Assembly (NCBI GenBank): GCA_900550175.1 | Contig: URQX01000028.1 | Location: 1 to 14,973, forward strand | DNA length: 14,973 nt | Direction of reading: 5' to 3' | DNA from: an uncultured Veillonella sp. | Lineage (GTDB): Bacteria; Bacillota; Negativicutes; Veillonellales; Veillonellaceae | Shown here: positions 1 to 7,358 of the stretch, in pieces | Numbering within the stretch: position 1 is the first letter of the stretch | Layout: each line of letters starts with the position of its first letter | Made by a program: the position numbers and the translations under genes | The notes under the pieces: generated by a model | Seen by the model: only the letters and a program-made list of their open reading frames with translations | Told to the model about the DNA's origin: nothing | Database searches by the model: none

Positions 1-93
1 TAAATCATTTGTAAAATATTTCAAAATAAAACGCTCGGTCAACTCATGACTAAATCGACCGCCATTCCCATGGACTAAGCGAACTCGTTCCAT
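1..93 (-). CDS. hypE: HypE, hydrogenase maturation carbamoyl dehydratase (N-terminal fragment, cut by window edge)
   Basis: Only the first 31 codons are inside the window. I translated them by hand, and they begin MERVRLVHGNGGRFSHELTE, which matches the HypE start pattern (hydrophobic strand, then HGxGG, then a helix). The ATG is preceded by GGGAGGAT, a good ribosome binding site that lies inside the end of hypD; only one base separates the hypD stop codon from this start. HypE is known to dehydrate the thiocarbamoyl group placed on its C-terminal cysteine by HypF, producing the cyanide ligand of the [NiFe] active site. That C-terminal cysteine lies outside the window and cannot be checked. 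The identity rests on the N-terminal motif and on the hypC-hypD-hypE order. Confidence 0.87.
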   Translation of the reverse strand, partial: MERVRLVHGNGGRFSHELTERFILKYFTNDL

Positions 94-94
94 A

Positions 95-1213
95 TTAATC
101 CTCCCACGTCGATCCACCACTAGAATAACCATATTTATACCATGCTGCACAACTACCTTCTACAGATACCATGCAGGCACCAACAGGGTGGTCAGCGGTA
201 CAACTTTTACCAAATAATGGACATTCACTCGGCTTAATAAGCCCTTGCAATACACGACCACATTGGCATCCCTTTGGATCAAGAGATGGCTTTTCTAGCT
301 GAATAGGTAATACACGTTCCACATCATAGGCTGCATATTCATCCTTTAATCTTAAGCCAGAGTTTGGAATAACACCGATACCTCGCCACGCATCATCACA
401 TACATCATATACTTCTTTAATCATCGCTTGCGCTACCGGATTGCCCTGTTGCATAACTACAGAATGATAGGTATTACCCACAACAAAATTACCAGTTTTA
501 CGTTGCTCTAAAATATTTGCTATAGCAGATAAAATTTCAAGTCCATCAAAGCCAGCAATACAAGAAGGTATGTGATATTCTTCAGGTAAGAATTGATATG
601 GCTCTTCACCAATAATAACGCTTACATGGCCTGGCAAAATAAATCCGTCAATATGCCCTTCCTGTTTATCCAGTAAAGCGCGTAATGCAGGAGGCACTAA
701 TTTATGAGATACAAGGAAAAAAACATTCTTCAGTCCTGCTGCGTGAACTGCTTTTACTGTTGCACAAATTACGGCAATAGTCGTTTCAAATCCTATGGCC
801 AGAAATACTATTTTCTTATCTGGATATTTTTTACTAAGTTCTACCACCTCTAAAGGGGTATAAATTACATGAATATGGGCGCCCTTTGTTTGAGCTTCAC
901 TAAGACTACTATAACTACCTGGCACCTTTAACATATCCCCAAAGGTTGCAATAATAACATCATCGCGTTCAGCATAAGCCAAAGCCTTATCCATATACGT
1001 TTGATCGGTTACACATACAGGACATCCTGGTCCACTAACAAGTTCAATGCCACTTGGCAATAACTGACGAAGACCTTCACGGAAAATCGATACAGTATGT
1101 GTACCACAAACCTCCATAAGCCTCACGGTTTCCCCGGGCTTATGAAGAGCATTGATACGTTTTAACAATGCATCAGCACTGTTCTGCTTTTCCTGCAAAG
1201 TAAGCTTCTTCAA
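95..1213 (-). CDS. hypD: HypD, [NiFe]-hydrogenase Fe(CN)2CO assembly iron-sulfur protein
   Basis: HypD forms the scaffold with HypC on which the Fe(CN)2CO unit of [NiFe] hydrogenase is built in the cytoplasm. The 372-residue protein carries the family signatures: EVCGTHT (Cys36), GPGCPVC (Cys64 and Cys67), GFETT (141-145), and a cysteine-rich C-terminus (Cys316, 318, 331, 338, 347, 355) that includes the [4Fe-4S] ligands in known HypD proteins. Length is normal for the family. The start is uncertain. No ATG lies before the conserved CGTHT region, so a TTG at 1211-1213 is proposed, with GGGAG about ten bases upstream. This makes hypD overlap the 3' end of hypC by 41 bp in another frame, consistent with translational coupling. 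TTG codons 6 and 16 are possible alternative starts. hypE follows after one base. Confidence 0.95.
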   Translation of the reverse strand: MKKLTLQEKQNSADALLKRINALHKPGETVRLMEVCGTHTVSIFREGLRQLLPSGIELVSGPGCPVCVTDQTYMDKALAYAERDDVIIATFGDMLKVPGSYSSLSEAQTKGAHIHVIYTPLEVVELSKKYPDKKIVFLAIGFETTIAVICATVKAVHAAGLKNVFFLVSHKLVPPALRALLDKQEGHIDGFILPGHVSVIIGEEPYQFLPEEYHIPSCIAGFDGLEILSAIANILEQRKTGNFVVGNTYHSVVMQQGNPVAQAMIKEVYDVCDDAWRGIGVIPNSGLRLKDEYAAYDVERVLPIQLEKPSLDPKGCQCGRVLQGLIKPSECPLFGKSCTADHPVGACMVSVEGSCAAWYKYGYSSGGSTWED

Positions 1214-1424
1214 GTTCTTCTAGCTCCCTAAAGGCCTCTAATGTTTTTTGTGCCTCTTCTTCATCAACAATTTGTACAGCAAAACCCGCATGGACTAACA
1301 ACCAATCTCCTACCTTTGCTTCTGGTACGAGGAGTAAGCTGCAGTCACGGGTGGCACCTGTTAATTCAACAGTGCCAATAGCATCATTCACAGCGACTAA
1401 CTGTGCTGGTACAGCTAAGCACAT
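1173..1424 (-). CDS. hypC: HypC, hydrogenase maturation chaperone
   Basis: This is a small chaperone that carries the Fe(CN)2CO unit with HypD and delivers it to the hydrogenase large subunit precursor. The 83-residue protein begins MCLAVPAQLV, the diagnostic HypC N-terminus; Cys2 is the conserved iron-binding residue once the initiator Met is removed. The rest is the expected small beta-barrel pattern (GxxRDCSLLLVPEAKVGDWLLVHAGFA) followed by a Glu-rich helical tail. The ATG has an excellent ribosome binding site (AAGGAGA, 6 bases upstream). It is the first gene of the hypC-hypD-hypE run and is separated from hypF by 143 bp containing candidate regulatory repeats. The end overlaps the proposed start of hypD. 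Confidence 0.96.
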   Translation of the reverse strand: MCLAVPAQLVAVNDAIGTVELTGATRDCSLLLVPEAKVGDWLLVHAGFAVQIVDEEEAQKTLEAFRELEELEEAYFAGKAEQC

Positions 1425-1462
1425 ACTATCTCCTTATATATTACTTTAACAACAAATTCTAT

Positions 1463-1489
1463 GTGTTTGCTTTTATGAAAGCAAACTCA
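1463..1489 (-). terminator. Hairpin between hypF and hypC (possible weak terminator or 5'-leader stem)
   Basis: A perfect 9-bp stem, GTTTGCTTT at 1465-1473 paired with AAAGCAAAC at 1478-1486, has a 4-base loop, with two further pairs beyond one mismatch. It lies about 80 bases past the hypF stop and 40 bases before the hypC start on the minus strand. What follows on the minus strand (AGAATTTGTTGTTAAAG) is only loosely T-rich, so termination may be weak. It could also be a leader stem or an operator for hypCDE. Confidence 0.4.
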
Positions 1490-1516
1490 CAATATATAAA
1501 TATTTCTAATATCATT

Positions 1517-1548
1517 GTATCACAATTATAGTAATTATTAAGTGATAC
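1517..1548. promoter_or_regulatory. Inverted repeat GTATCAC-N18-GTGATAC over a candidate hypC promoter
   Basis: GTATCAC (1517-1523) and GTGATAC (1542-1548) are perfect inverted copies separated by 18 bases. Read on the minus strand, a TATAAT hexamer lies inside the repeat, about 100 bases upstream of hypC; no strong -35 hexamer is seen at ideal spacing. The arrangement is that of a dimeric repressor or activator site over a promoter for hypCDE. The regulator cannot be named from this sequence, and the site is not a good FNR or Fur match. Confidence 0.35.
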
Positions 1549-1567
1549 TAACTACAAGAATATATAA

Positions 1568-3847
1568 CTATTTCTGATTACCAACCCATAGTTGACCCAG
1601 TGCCAATCCGCCATCATTGGAAGGAACAACTTCATTCATATACAAATTGCCTACATGCCAAGCGCGATATAATAACTCGACTAATTTACGATTTTGAAAT
1701 ACGCCGCCAGAGATAGCCGCATCACTAACGTTATATCGCTCCATTAAATCCGCTGCGGTTTCACATAATGCGATAGCAACGGTTTTATGGAAGGAGGTAG
1801 CAAGATAAGCTCTAGATTCGCCATTAACTACACCATCCATAATGGATTGAACAGTAGGTGTAAAATCAAGAATTCGCCCATCATAGTTGTAATCAAGTAG
1901 CGATCCTTTTTCTTCACCACATAATGCCTCTAAAGCAATAGCAATTTGCGCATCATAGGTGTGAACCATACCAAGCCCCAGAAGAGAGCCTACTGCATCA
2001 AATAAACGACCACAGCTCGTTGCTTGAACCATAGGCATCGTAGATTGCAATGCTTTATCTAATATTTCCCAACCTTTAGGCAGTCCTTTCATCCAATCTT
2101 GGTAGATTGGAGGAATATCATTACCATAATAATTTCGGATATACCACAAGGCTTGACGCCATGGCTCGGAAACCGCTTTCTCTCCGCCCGGTAATGGCGC
2201 TTCATGGATATGAGCTAAGCGTTGATATTGGTCCCCCTTGCAAAGGAGAAATTCACCACCCCATACGGTCCCATCTGGACCATATCCAGTACCATCCATG
2301 GCAATACCTAGCACAGGACCTTCAAGATTGTGCTCTGCCATAACTGAAGCAATATGAGCATGATGATGTTGAACGGATATGACAGGAATCTGTGAACTTT
2401 TACCAATACGTTCTCCCAAATGAGCAGAGAAAAATTGTGGATGACTATCTACCATAATTTTCTCGTGCTGTATGGAAAACAATTTTTCATATCGCCCAAT
2501 GGTCCACTCCAATGTGGCATGAGTAGATGCATTTTGTAGGTCACCAATATGTGGCCCTATAAGAACTTCGGCGCCTTTATTCAATGCAAATGCATTTTTT
2601 AGATCACTACCCATAGCTAATATCGAACTTTTCCCTGAAATTTCACAATGAATAGGTTCTGGTACATAGCCGCGACTACGACGAATAAATCGAGGTTTAT
2701 TATGAATAACGGTTACAACCGAATCATCGAGGGGTGCATAAATTTGACGATTATGCACCAAGAAATAGTCGGCAACCGTTCCTAGCTCGTCAAAGGCTTG
2801 GTCATCATCATATAATACTGGATCACCACTGCGATTCCCGCTCGTCATAACCCAAGCCGCATCTGATGGTAATAATACCTCATGCATTGGTGTATATGGT
2901 AACATTACGCCAAGCATGTGATTATCCGGTGCTACATGAGAACTCAAACGTACTAAACTATCATGATTTCTTTCTAATAACACGATAGGTCGTTCCATCC
3001 CAGTCAAAACATCTAATTCTACATCACTCAGATGGACAAGCTCAATTGCCGTATCTAAAGACCCTACCATAATTGCTAATGGTTTATGTGGCCTATTTTT
3101 ACGCTCACGTAAGCGTTGAACCGCAGCATCATTTCGAGCATCACAGACTAGATGGAATCCACCAATGCCCTTTATAGCGATAATACTACCTTCGTTTATT
3201 AATTCGCGAGTTGTATTCCATATATTTACTGTATCTACAACCGTACGATTAGGTTTATACAAAGTATAATGAGGACCACATTGAATACAAGCATTTGGTT
3301 CAGCACGATAACGCCGCCCCTCTATATCATCATATTCAGCCTTACAAGCTTCACACATAGGAAACTCATCCATCGTCGTTCGTTCCCGATCATAAGGAAG
3401 CGATTTAATAATCGTATACCGAGGACCACAATTTGTACAATTGATAAAAGGATATTCCTTTCTACGCTTGTCCTGTTGTAGTTCTTTAAGACAGTCATCA
3501 CAAGGTGCCGTATCAGCACTAATAAATGTGCTAACGGCTTCACCTAATGGAGATGGTTTCACAGAAAAGTCAACTTCATTATCTTTTATAGTAAGATGTT
3601 GTACCCTTTGACTTGTAATGCGGCACAATCGAGGTCGGTCATCTTGAATAGCATCTAAAAATAGCTGTAAATCACCAATATAACCTTGTACCTCAACGTA
3701 AACACCTTGGCTATCATTATATACAAAACCAGTTAACCCTAGAGAATGTGCCCACATAGAAACAAGGGGCCGGAATCCGACCCCTTGAACTATACCGGTA
3801 TAACGAATTCCCCAGCGTTCTATAGTTTGCTTACTATTTTGTTTCAT
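1568..3847 (-). CDS. hypF: HypF, carbamoyltransferase for hydrogenase cyanide ligand synthesis
   Basis: HypF takes carbamoyl phosphate and ATP and transfers the carbamoyl group to the C-terminal cysteine of HypE, the first step in making the CN ligands of [NiFe] hydrogenase. The 759-residue protein has the full domain order. An acylphosphatase-like domain carries VQGVGFR (20-26). Two zinc-finger pairs follow (CDDC 116-119 with CTNC 137-140; CEAC 165-168 with CIQC 187-190). A YrdC-like nucleotide-binding domain occupies about 207-390 (KGIGGFHL 226-233). The C-terminal Kae1-like domain has the metal-binding HHHAH (494-498), DGTGYGPDGTVWGGE and SGGVFQN. Length is typical. The ATG has GGAG five bases upstream. 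It begins 34 bp after the SCIFF maturase stop with no visible terminator between, so the two may share a transcript. Confidence 0.97.
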   Translation of the reverse strand: MKQNSKQTIERWGIRYTGIVQGVGFRPLVSMWAHSLGLTGFVYNDSQGVYVEVQGYIGDLQLFLDAIQDDRPRLCRITSQRVQHLTIKDNEVDFSVKPSPLGEAVSTFISADTAPCDDCLKELQQDKRRKEYPFINCTNCGPRYTIIKSLPYDRERTTMDEFPMCEACKAEYDDIEGRRYRAEPNACIQCGPHYTLYKPNRTVVDTVNIWNTTRELINEGSIIAIKGIGGFHLVCDARNDAAVQRLRERKNRPHKPLAIMVGSLDTAIELVHLSDVELDVLTGMERPIVLLERNHDSLVRLSSHVAPDNHMLGVMLPYTPMHEVLLPSDAAWVMTSGNRSGDPVLYDDDQAFDELGTVADYFLVHNRQIYAPLDDSVVTVIHNKPRFIRRSRGYVPEPIHCEISGKSSILAMGSDLKNAFALNKGAEVLIGPHIGDLQNASTHATLEWTIGRYEKLFSIQHEKIMVDSHPQFFSAHLGERIGKSSQIPVISVQHHHAHIASVMAEHNLEGPVLGIAMDGTGYGPDGTVWGGEFLLCKGDQYQRLAHIHEAPLPGGEKAVSEPWRQALWYIRNYYGNDIPPIYQDWMKGLPKGWEILDKALQSTMPMVQATSCGRLFDAVGSLLGLGMVHTYDAQIAIALEALCGEEKGSLLDYNYDGRILDFTPTVQSIMDGVVNGESRAYLATSFHKTVAIALCETAADLMERYNVSDAAISGGVFQNRKLVELLYRAWHVGNLYMNEVVPSNDGGLALGQLWVGNQK

Positions 3848-3881
3848 ATAAACTCCTACTATAGACGGAGAATTAAGGCTA

Positions 3882-5291
3882 TTAACCTAATGCTACAGGA
3901 ATACTGCCATCAATACCAGCTTGTTCTAACTCAGCTTGAATCATAATGGCGCATTCAATACGTTTCTTTTGTAAGCGGCAACCAAATTCATAAGGTGTTT
4001 CTAAATCGCCACCTAATGTAATGTTGTTGGCATGACAACCACCGGAACAGAAGAATTTTGCCCAACATTCGGCACAAGTTGGTTTTGAGAATACATGTGT
4101 ATTACGGAAATCTTTAGGAATTTCTGTATTTTGTAAGCCGTCATAGACATTACCAATGATGAAACCATCTTTGCCTACAAATTGGTGACATGGATAAATA
4201 TCACCATTTGGTACAATTGCCATATATTCATGACCTGCTCCACAACCGCGAAGGCGTTTTGCCATACATGGGCCACGATATAAATCCATACGGAAGTGGA
4301 AGAAATTAAACTTTTCACCCCAACCTTCCAATTGACGTTGTAAGTAAATATCTGCTAATTTTTCATATTCTTTTTCAAGAACTGGCCAATCTTCTTCGCG
4401 AAGTACATAGTCCCCTTCTTCACCTACTACAGGCTCCATGGATAAATGTTCAAAGCCAAGATCAGACATAGCCATAACGTCTTTTGTAAAATCTAAATTT
4501 TTATGTGTATAAGTACCACGTACGTAGTATTCAAGACCATGACGTTGTTTTACAGCATTGATAAGATTTTTAGCAATATATTTATAAGACTCAGCACCAC
4601 TACCCGCTACAGGGCGCATTGCATTATGTACAGATTCACGACCATCCAAAGACAATACAAGACTCATCTTATGTTCGTTTACATAATCAATTTTATCTTG
4701 TGTTAACAACATGCCATTTGTAGTCAACGTAAGCTTAAAGATCTTATTGTGCTTTTCTTGAATGGATTCAATATATTCAACTGTTTGTTTCACAACATCC
4801 CAGTTCAATAAAGGTTCGCCACCAAAGAAATCAATCTCACAATGTTGACGAGGGCCACTCATTTTAATGAGGAAATCTACAGCACGTTTTGCTACATCAA
4901 AGCTCATTAACTCGCGTTTTACACCACCGTAATCACCTTGACTGGCAAAACAATATTTACATGCCAAATTACAATCATGAGCAATATTCAAGCATAATGC
5001 CTTGACAATAGGTTTTTCACCTACTACAAGTTTAAACTCAGTACTCATTGGAGCAAATAATTGCTCAGCTTTAATGAGTTCATCTAACTCATCCATAATC
5101 TCATCGAGTTCTACTGCATCTTCTTTAGCATCTAAAGCAGCATGTACTGCATCACGATTAGTGCCATCATATATGTCAAGAACTCTATCAATGAGTTCGT
5201 CGATAACGTGAATAATACCGCTATTTACATCTAAGCAGTAATAGTTATCCTTCATCCGAAACTTATGGATCATTGGTTTTAATTCTAACAT
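3882..5291 (-). CDS. SCIFF-peptide radical SAM/SPASM maturase (thioether-forming)
   Basis: This is a radical SAM peptide-modifying enzyme that, in the SCIFF/ranthipeptide family, installs thioether cross-links from peptide cysteines to neighbouring residues. With the start at 5291 it has 469 residues. The N-terminal 90 or so residues resemble the peptide-recognition region of such enzymes. The [4Fe-4S]-SAM motif CNLACKYC follows (Cys107, 111, 114), then GGEP (157-160). The C-terminal SPASM region has Cys342, 350, 368, 406, 409, 415, 419 and 438, enough for two auxiliary clusters. An in-frame upstream ATG at 5357 would add 22 residues, but the inner ATG has a near-perfect GGAGGT site and the extension overlaps a likely -10 element, so I chose 5291. 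The SCIFF peptide gene lies immediately upstream, which fixes the assignment. Confidence 0.93.
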   Translation of the reverse strand: MLELKPMIHKFRMKDNYYCLDVNSGIIHVIDELIDRVLDIYDGTNRDAVHAALDAKEDAVELDEIMDELDELIKAEQLFAPMSTEFKLVVGEKPIVKALCLNIAHDCNLACKYCFASQGDYGGVKRELMSFDVAKRAVDFLIKMSGPRQHCEIDFFGGEPLLNWDVVKQTVEYIESIQEKHNKIFKLTLTTNGMLLTQDKIDYVNEHKMSLVLSLDGRESVHNAMRPVAGSGAESYKYIAKNLINAVKQRHGLEYYVRGTYTHKNLDFTKDVMAMSDLGFEHLSMEPVVGEEGDYVLREEDWPVLEKEYEKLADIYLQRQLEGWGEKFNFFHFRMDLYRGPCMAKRLRGCGAGHEYMAIVPNGDIYPCHQFVGKDGFIIGNVYDGLQNTEIPKDFRNTHVFSKPTCAECWAKFFCSGGCHANNITLGGDLETPYEFGCRLQKKRIECAIMIQAELEQAGIDGSIPVALG

Positions 5292-5347
5292 GGTACCTCC
5301 AAATAATATGTATGGTAAAAGCTCTACTATATAGAACTTTCTAGATA

Positions 5348-5353
5348 ATTGTA
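5348..5353 (-). promoter_or_regulatory. Candidate extended -10 promoter of the maturase gene
   Basis: On the minus strand TGG followed by TACAAT forms an extended -10 element about 57 bases upstream of the maturase ATG. No good -35 hexamer is present at normal spacing, as expected for an extended -10 promoter. It would allow the maturase (and hypF) to be transcribed despite the terminator after the peptide gene. Confidence 0.4.
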
Positions 5354-5395
5354 CCACATTTCTACGCTAAACGTTATGAAAAGAGTCATAAAGAT

Positions 5396-5411
5396 ATACC
5401 ATACAAGGTAT
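5396..5411. repeat. Short inverted repeat ATACC-N6-GGTAT between SCIFF gene and maturase
   Basis: Five-base arms ATACC (5396-5400) and GGTAT (5407-5411) flank ATACAA. The repeat lies just downstream of the SCIFF terminator and upstream of the maturase promoter candidate. A partial copy of the arm (TATGGTA) recurs about 80 bases closer to the maturase start. It could be an operator, but chance is not excluded in such AT-rich sequence. Confidence 0.25.
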
Positions 5412-5426
5412 GTATTAAAAACATAA

Positions 5427-5453
5427 ATAAAAAAGGCCCGCTATGCGAGCCTT
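5427..5453 (-). terminator. Intrinsic terminator directly after the SCIFF peptide gene
   Basis: On the minus strand AAGGCTCGC pairs with GCGGGCCTT around a 3-base ATA loop (5433-5453), with one G-T wobble, followed by TTTTTTATTTATG. The stem begins four bases after the SCIFF stop codon. This is a textbook rho-independent terminator. It would make the peptide mRNA short and abundant, with only read-through or a second promoter serving the maturase. Confidence 0.88.
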
Positions 5454-5457
5454 CTTA

Positions 5458-5601
5458 TTATTTTTGTTTGCAAACTTGGTTACCAACTGTGCAGCTTGTT
5501 TTGCAAGCAGATTGGCAAGATGTTTGACATTCCCCACAACCGCCAGTTTTAGCAGTTTTTTGTAAGGATTCAGTGTTGATAGTACGAATACGTTTAGCCA
5601 T
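5458..5601 (-). CDS. SCIFF six-cysteine ranthipeptide precursor (47 aa)
   Basis: This small gene encodes 47 residues beginning MAKRIRTINTESLQKTAKT, followed by a cysteine-rich core with Cys22, 25, 29, 33, 37 and 44, including CGECQTSC, SACKTSC and VGNQVC, and ending KQK. Six cysteines in about 45 residues, in this spacing and with a basic leader, is the signature of the SCIFF family (six cysteines in forty-five). SCIFF peptides are substrates of the radical SAM maturase encoded next door and become thioether-bridged ranthipeptides; their biological role is largely unsettled. The ATG has a very strong ribosome binding site (GAGGAGG, 6 bases upstream), a promoter candidate lies just upstream, and a terminator follows the stop within a few bases. 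The gene therefore looks like an independent, highly expressed unit. Confidence 0.95.
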   Translation of the reverse strand: MAKRIRTINTESLQKTAKTGGCGECQTSCQSACKTSCTVGNQVCKQK

Positions 5602-5635
5602 GGTTATCCTCCTCAATACTTATCGAATGATATTT

Positions 5636-5665
5636 ATTTTATCATATTTATGAAAAGCCTGTAAA
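5636..5665 (-). promoter_or_regulatory. Promoter of the SCIFF peptide gene
   Basis: On the minus strand -35 TTTACA (5660-5665) and -10 TAAAAT (5636-5641) are 18 bases apart, and TGA just before the -10 gives an extended -10. It lies between the end of the ECF S-component gene and the SCIFF start, with about 35 bases from -10 to ATG. Both hexamers match consensus at five of six positions. Confidence 0.6.
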
Positions 5666-5668
5666 ATA

Positions 5669-6466
5669 CTATTTAGTTATCTTTTCTTCTACAGGTTTTG
5701 TTTCATTTACTTCTGCAGTCGTAGATTTATTTAAATTTACTGCACCTGTTGTTGCTGTAGTAGTTGTAACATCCTCAGATTTTGATTTCTTTGGCGTATC
5801 CTTACGTAATACCTTTCTCAATGCCATTGCAACTGGTGTCACGATAACAGCAGCAAACACTGCTTCTGGAATACCATGTGTAACAGATAAGAATACAATA
5901 GAACCTAATACTTGATCTGGGCTAAGATTCATTTTAACAGCAAACATATCTGCGTAAAGTAAGAAAATAAGCCCCATAACCATAATTGTATGGAATACGG
6001 TACCCATGAAGGCAGATACGATAATACGTGGACCTTGCGGTGCTTTCCATAATAGTAAATATACTAAATAGGCTAATACTGGGAACAATATACGTGGTAG
6101 CACAGAAATAATTGGATTAATAAATAGAGGGGATAAAATATTAGGTGCAGTAATATTTTGCCACAAGCTATAGCAACCAAAGATAAATCCTACAAAGCCA
6201 CCTACTTTAGGTCCCTCTACGATAGCCCCAATAAGTGTTGGTACATGCAAGGTAGTTACATTAAGCGGGCCCAACGGGATAATGCCATAACCGGAAAGGC
6301 CTAATGCAATCGTAATCCCCGCTAAAAGACCAATAATTGTTAATTCGCGAATCGTAATGCCACTCTTCTTCTTTTTTGACTCTTTACGTTCAACTTGCTT
6401 CAGTTTTTCATTGTCTTGGATTGATACAGTTGAGTTATCATCCACTGGACGTTCAATGTTGTTCAT
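5669..6466 (-). CDS. ECF-type transporter S component (substrate unknown)
   Basis: This 265-residue integral membrane protein resembles substrate-binding S components of energy-coupling-factor transporters, which capture a vitamin or micronutrient and pass it through a shared EcfT/EcfA module. A hydrophilic basic N-terminal tail (1-36, with KKKK) precedes roughly six hydrophobic segments from about 40 to 217. The stretch from about 41 to 90, with GLLAGITIALG, PLGPLNVTTLHVPTLIGAIVEGPKVG and FVGFIFG, is S-component-like. A Thr-rich polar tail (about 218-265) follows. No ATPase or EcfT gene is in the window, so a shared module elsewhere is presumed. The start has GGAGGAT upstream. The two unknown membrane genes precede it on the same strand (gap 49 bp), suggesting one operon. 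The substrate cannot be called from the sequence. Confidence 0.75.
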   Translation of the reverse strand: MNNIERPVDDNSTVSIQDNEKLKQVERKESKKKKSGITIRELTIIGLLAGITIALGLSGYGIIPLGPLNVTTLHVPTLIGAIVEGPKVGGFVGFIFGCYSLWQNITAPNILSPLFINPIISVLPRILFPVLAYLVYLLLWKAPQGPRIIVSAFMGTVFHTIMVMGLIFLLYADMFAVKMNLSPDQVLGSIVFLSVTHGIPEAVFAAVIVTPVAMALRKVLRKDTPKKSKSEDVTTTTATTGAVNLNKSTTAEVNETKPVEEKITK

Positions 6467-6515
6467 AGATCCTCCTTCGTTCTCATTCCTTACGGATATA
6501 AGTCGAAACTAGAAA

Positions 6516-7358
6516 TTAAATACGTTCACGGCGTCGTGAAATTATACCACGCTCTACCAATGCACCTAAAATCACGGCTACACCTGTCATGCCAGCTTCT
6601 AATAAAGTTGGAGTTACAAATACGAGTGGATTACCTTGGTACGTAGGAAAAACGGTGGGAACTAAAGATACAATAAATTCTGGAATATAACCACCATACA
6701 AGATATGGGCATTCATAGCAAGCCATAAAGCAGCAGTTACAATAATGCGAAATAATCGTACGCCTCTATATGCAATATCTCTTGGATACAAATAAAATAC
6801 GAATACCAATAAGGATATTAGTAATAACACAAATTCTGCAAACAATATATTCACATTCATTGATGACGCATACATGAAGTATACCATTGGGTCTTGTAAG
6901 TCAATATAGAGAAGCGAACCAATATATAAAAATGGAATTGGTATAGTATACCCAATTATATCAAGGGCTTCATCTACCATCCCCCATCGATATTTTCTAT
7001 TGAAAAATTTAGTTGCCAATAGACCACATAGTTCAATAAGTACTTGAACAATGAAATACACTACGAAGAGGAGTAATGCTGTTACAATTCCATTTTCTGT
7101 AGTAAAGCTAAAGGGCGTATGAAGAAATGAAAATACTGTCCACCAAGCCCAACTATACGCATGATATCCCATACTCAATGGTAGGTCATCGTTAAATTTA
7201 GCATTCTTCAATCTTCGTACCATGAGAGGTATTACAAGAGACAATACAGGGAATACTAATATTGGTAATGCTAATGCGCCACTCAAGGAAAGAACTGTCG
7301 TTACAGCACTTACGAATAAAGCGCAAATGACGGTGAATAACCAGAAATTCTTATTCAT
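6516..7358 (-). CDS. Polytopic membrane protein of unknown function (280 aa)
   Basis: I do not recognise this family. The protein is strongly hydrophobic, with about seven or eight predicted membrane segments, for example around 5-25, 30-47, 68-82, 90-115, 130-152, 170-192, 203-222 and 250-270. It has a basic C-terminal end (RRRERI) that is probably cytoplasmic. No signal peptide cleavage site, catalytic motif or metal site stands out. The start codon overlaps the end of the 134-residue gene by 8 bp, with a GGAGGCC ribosome binding site inside that gene, so the two are translationally coupled. Residues 38-70 align without gaps to residues 43-75 of that upstream protein, suggesting common ancestry. 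An ECF S component gene follows after 49 bp, so a role in the same uptake or assembly process is a reasonable guess only. Confidence 0.72.
   Translation of the reverse strand: MNKNFWLFTVICALFVSAVTTVLSLSGALALPILVFPVLSLVIPLMVRRLKNAKFNDDLPLSMGYHAYSWAWWTVFSFLHTPFSFTTENGIVTALLLFVVYFIVQVLIELCGLLATKFFNRKYRWGMVDEALDIIGYTIPIPFLYIGSLLYIDLQDPMVYFMYASSMNVNILFAEFVLLLISLLVFVFYLYPRDIAYRGVRLFRIIVTAALWLAMNAHILYGGYIPEFIVSLVPTVFPTYQGNPLVFVTPTLLEAGMTGVAVILGALVERGIISRRRERI

Noticed and set aside
2107..2343. A 78-codon plus-strand open frame
   Set aside because: It is antisense to the conserved Kae1-like domain of hypF and has no coding signals of its own.
5292..5357. A 22-residue N-terminal extension of the radical SAM maturase starting at an upstream ATG
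   Set aside because: The inner ATG at 5291 has a near-perfect ribosome binding site, the extension lacks one, and it would overlap a good extended -10 element.
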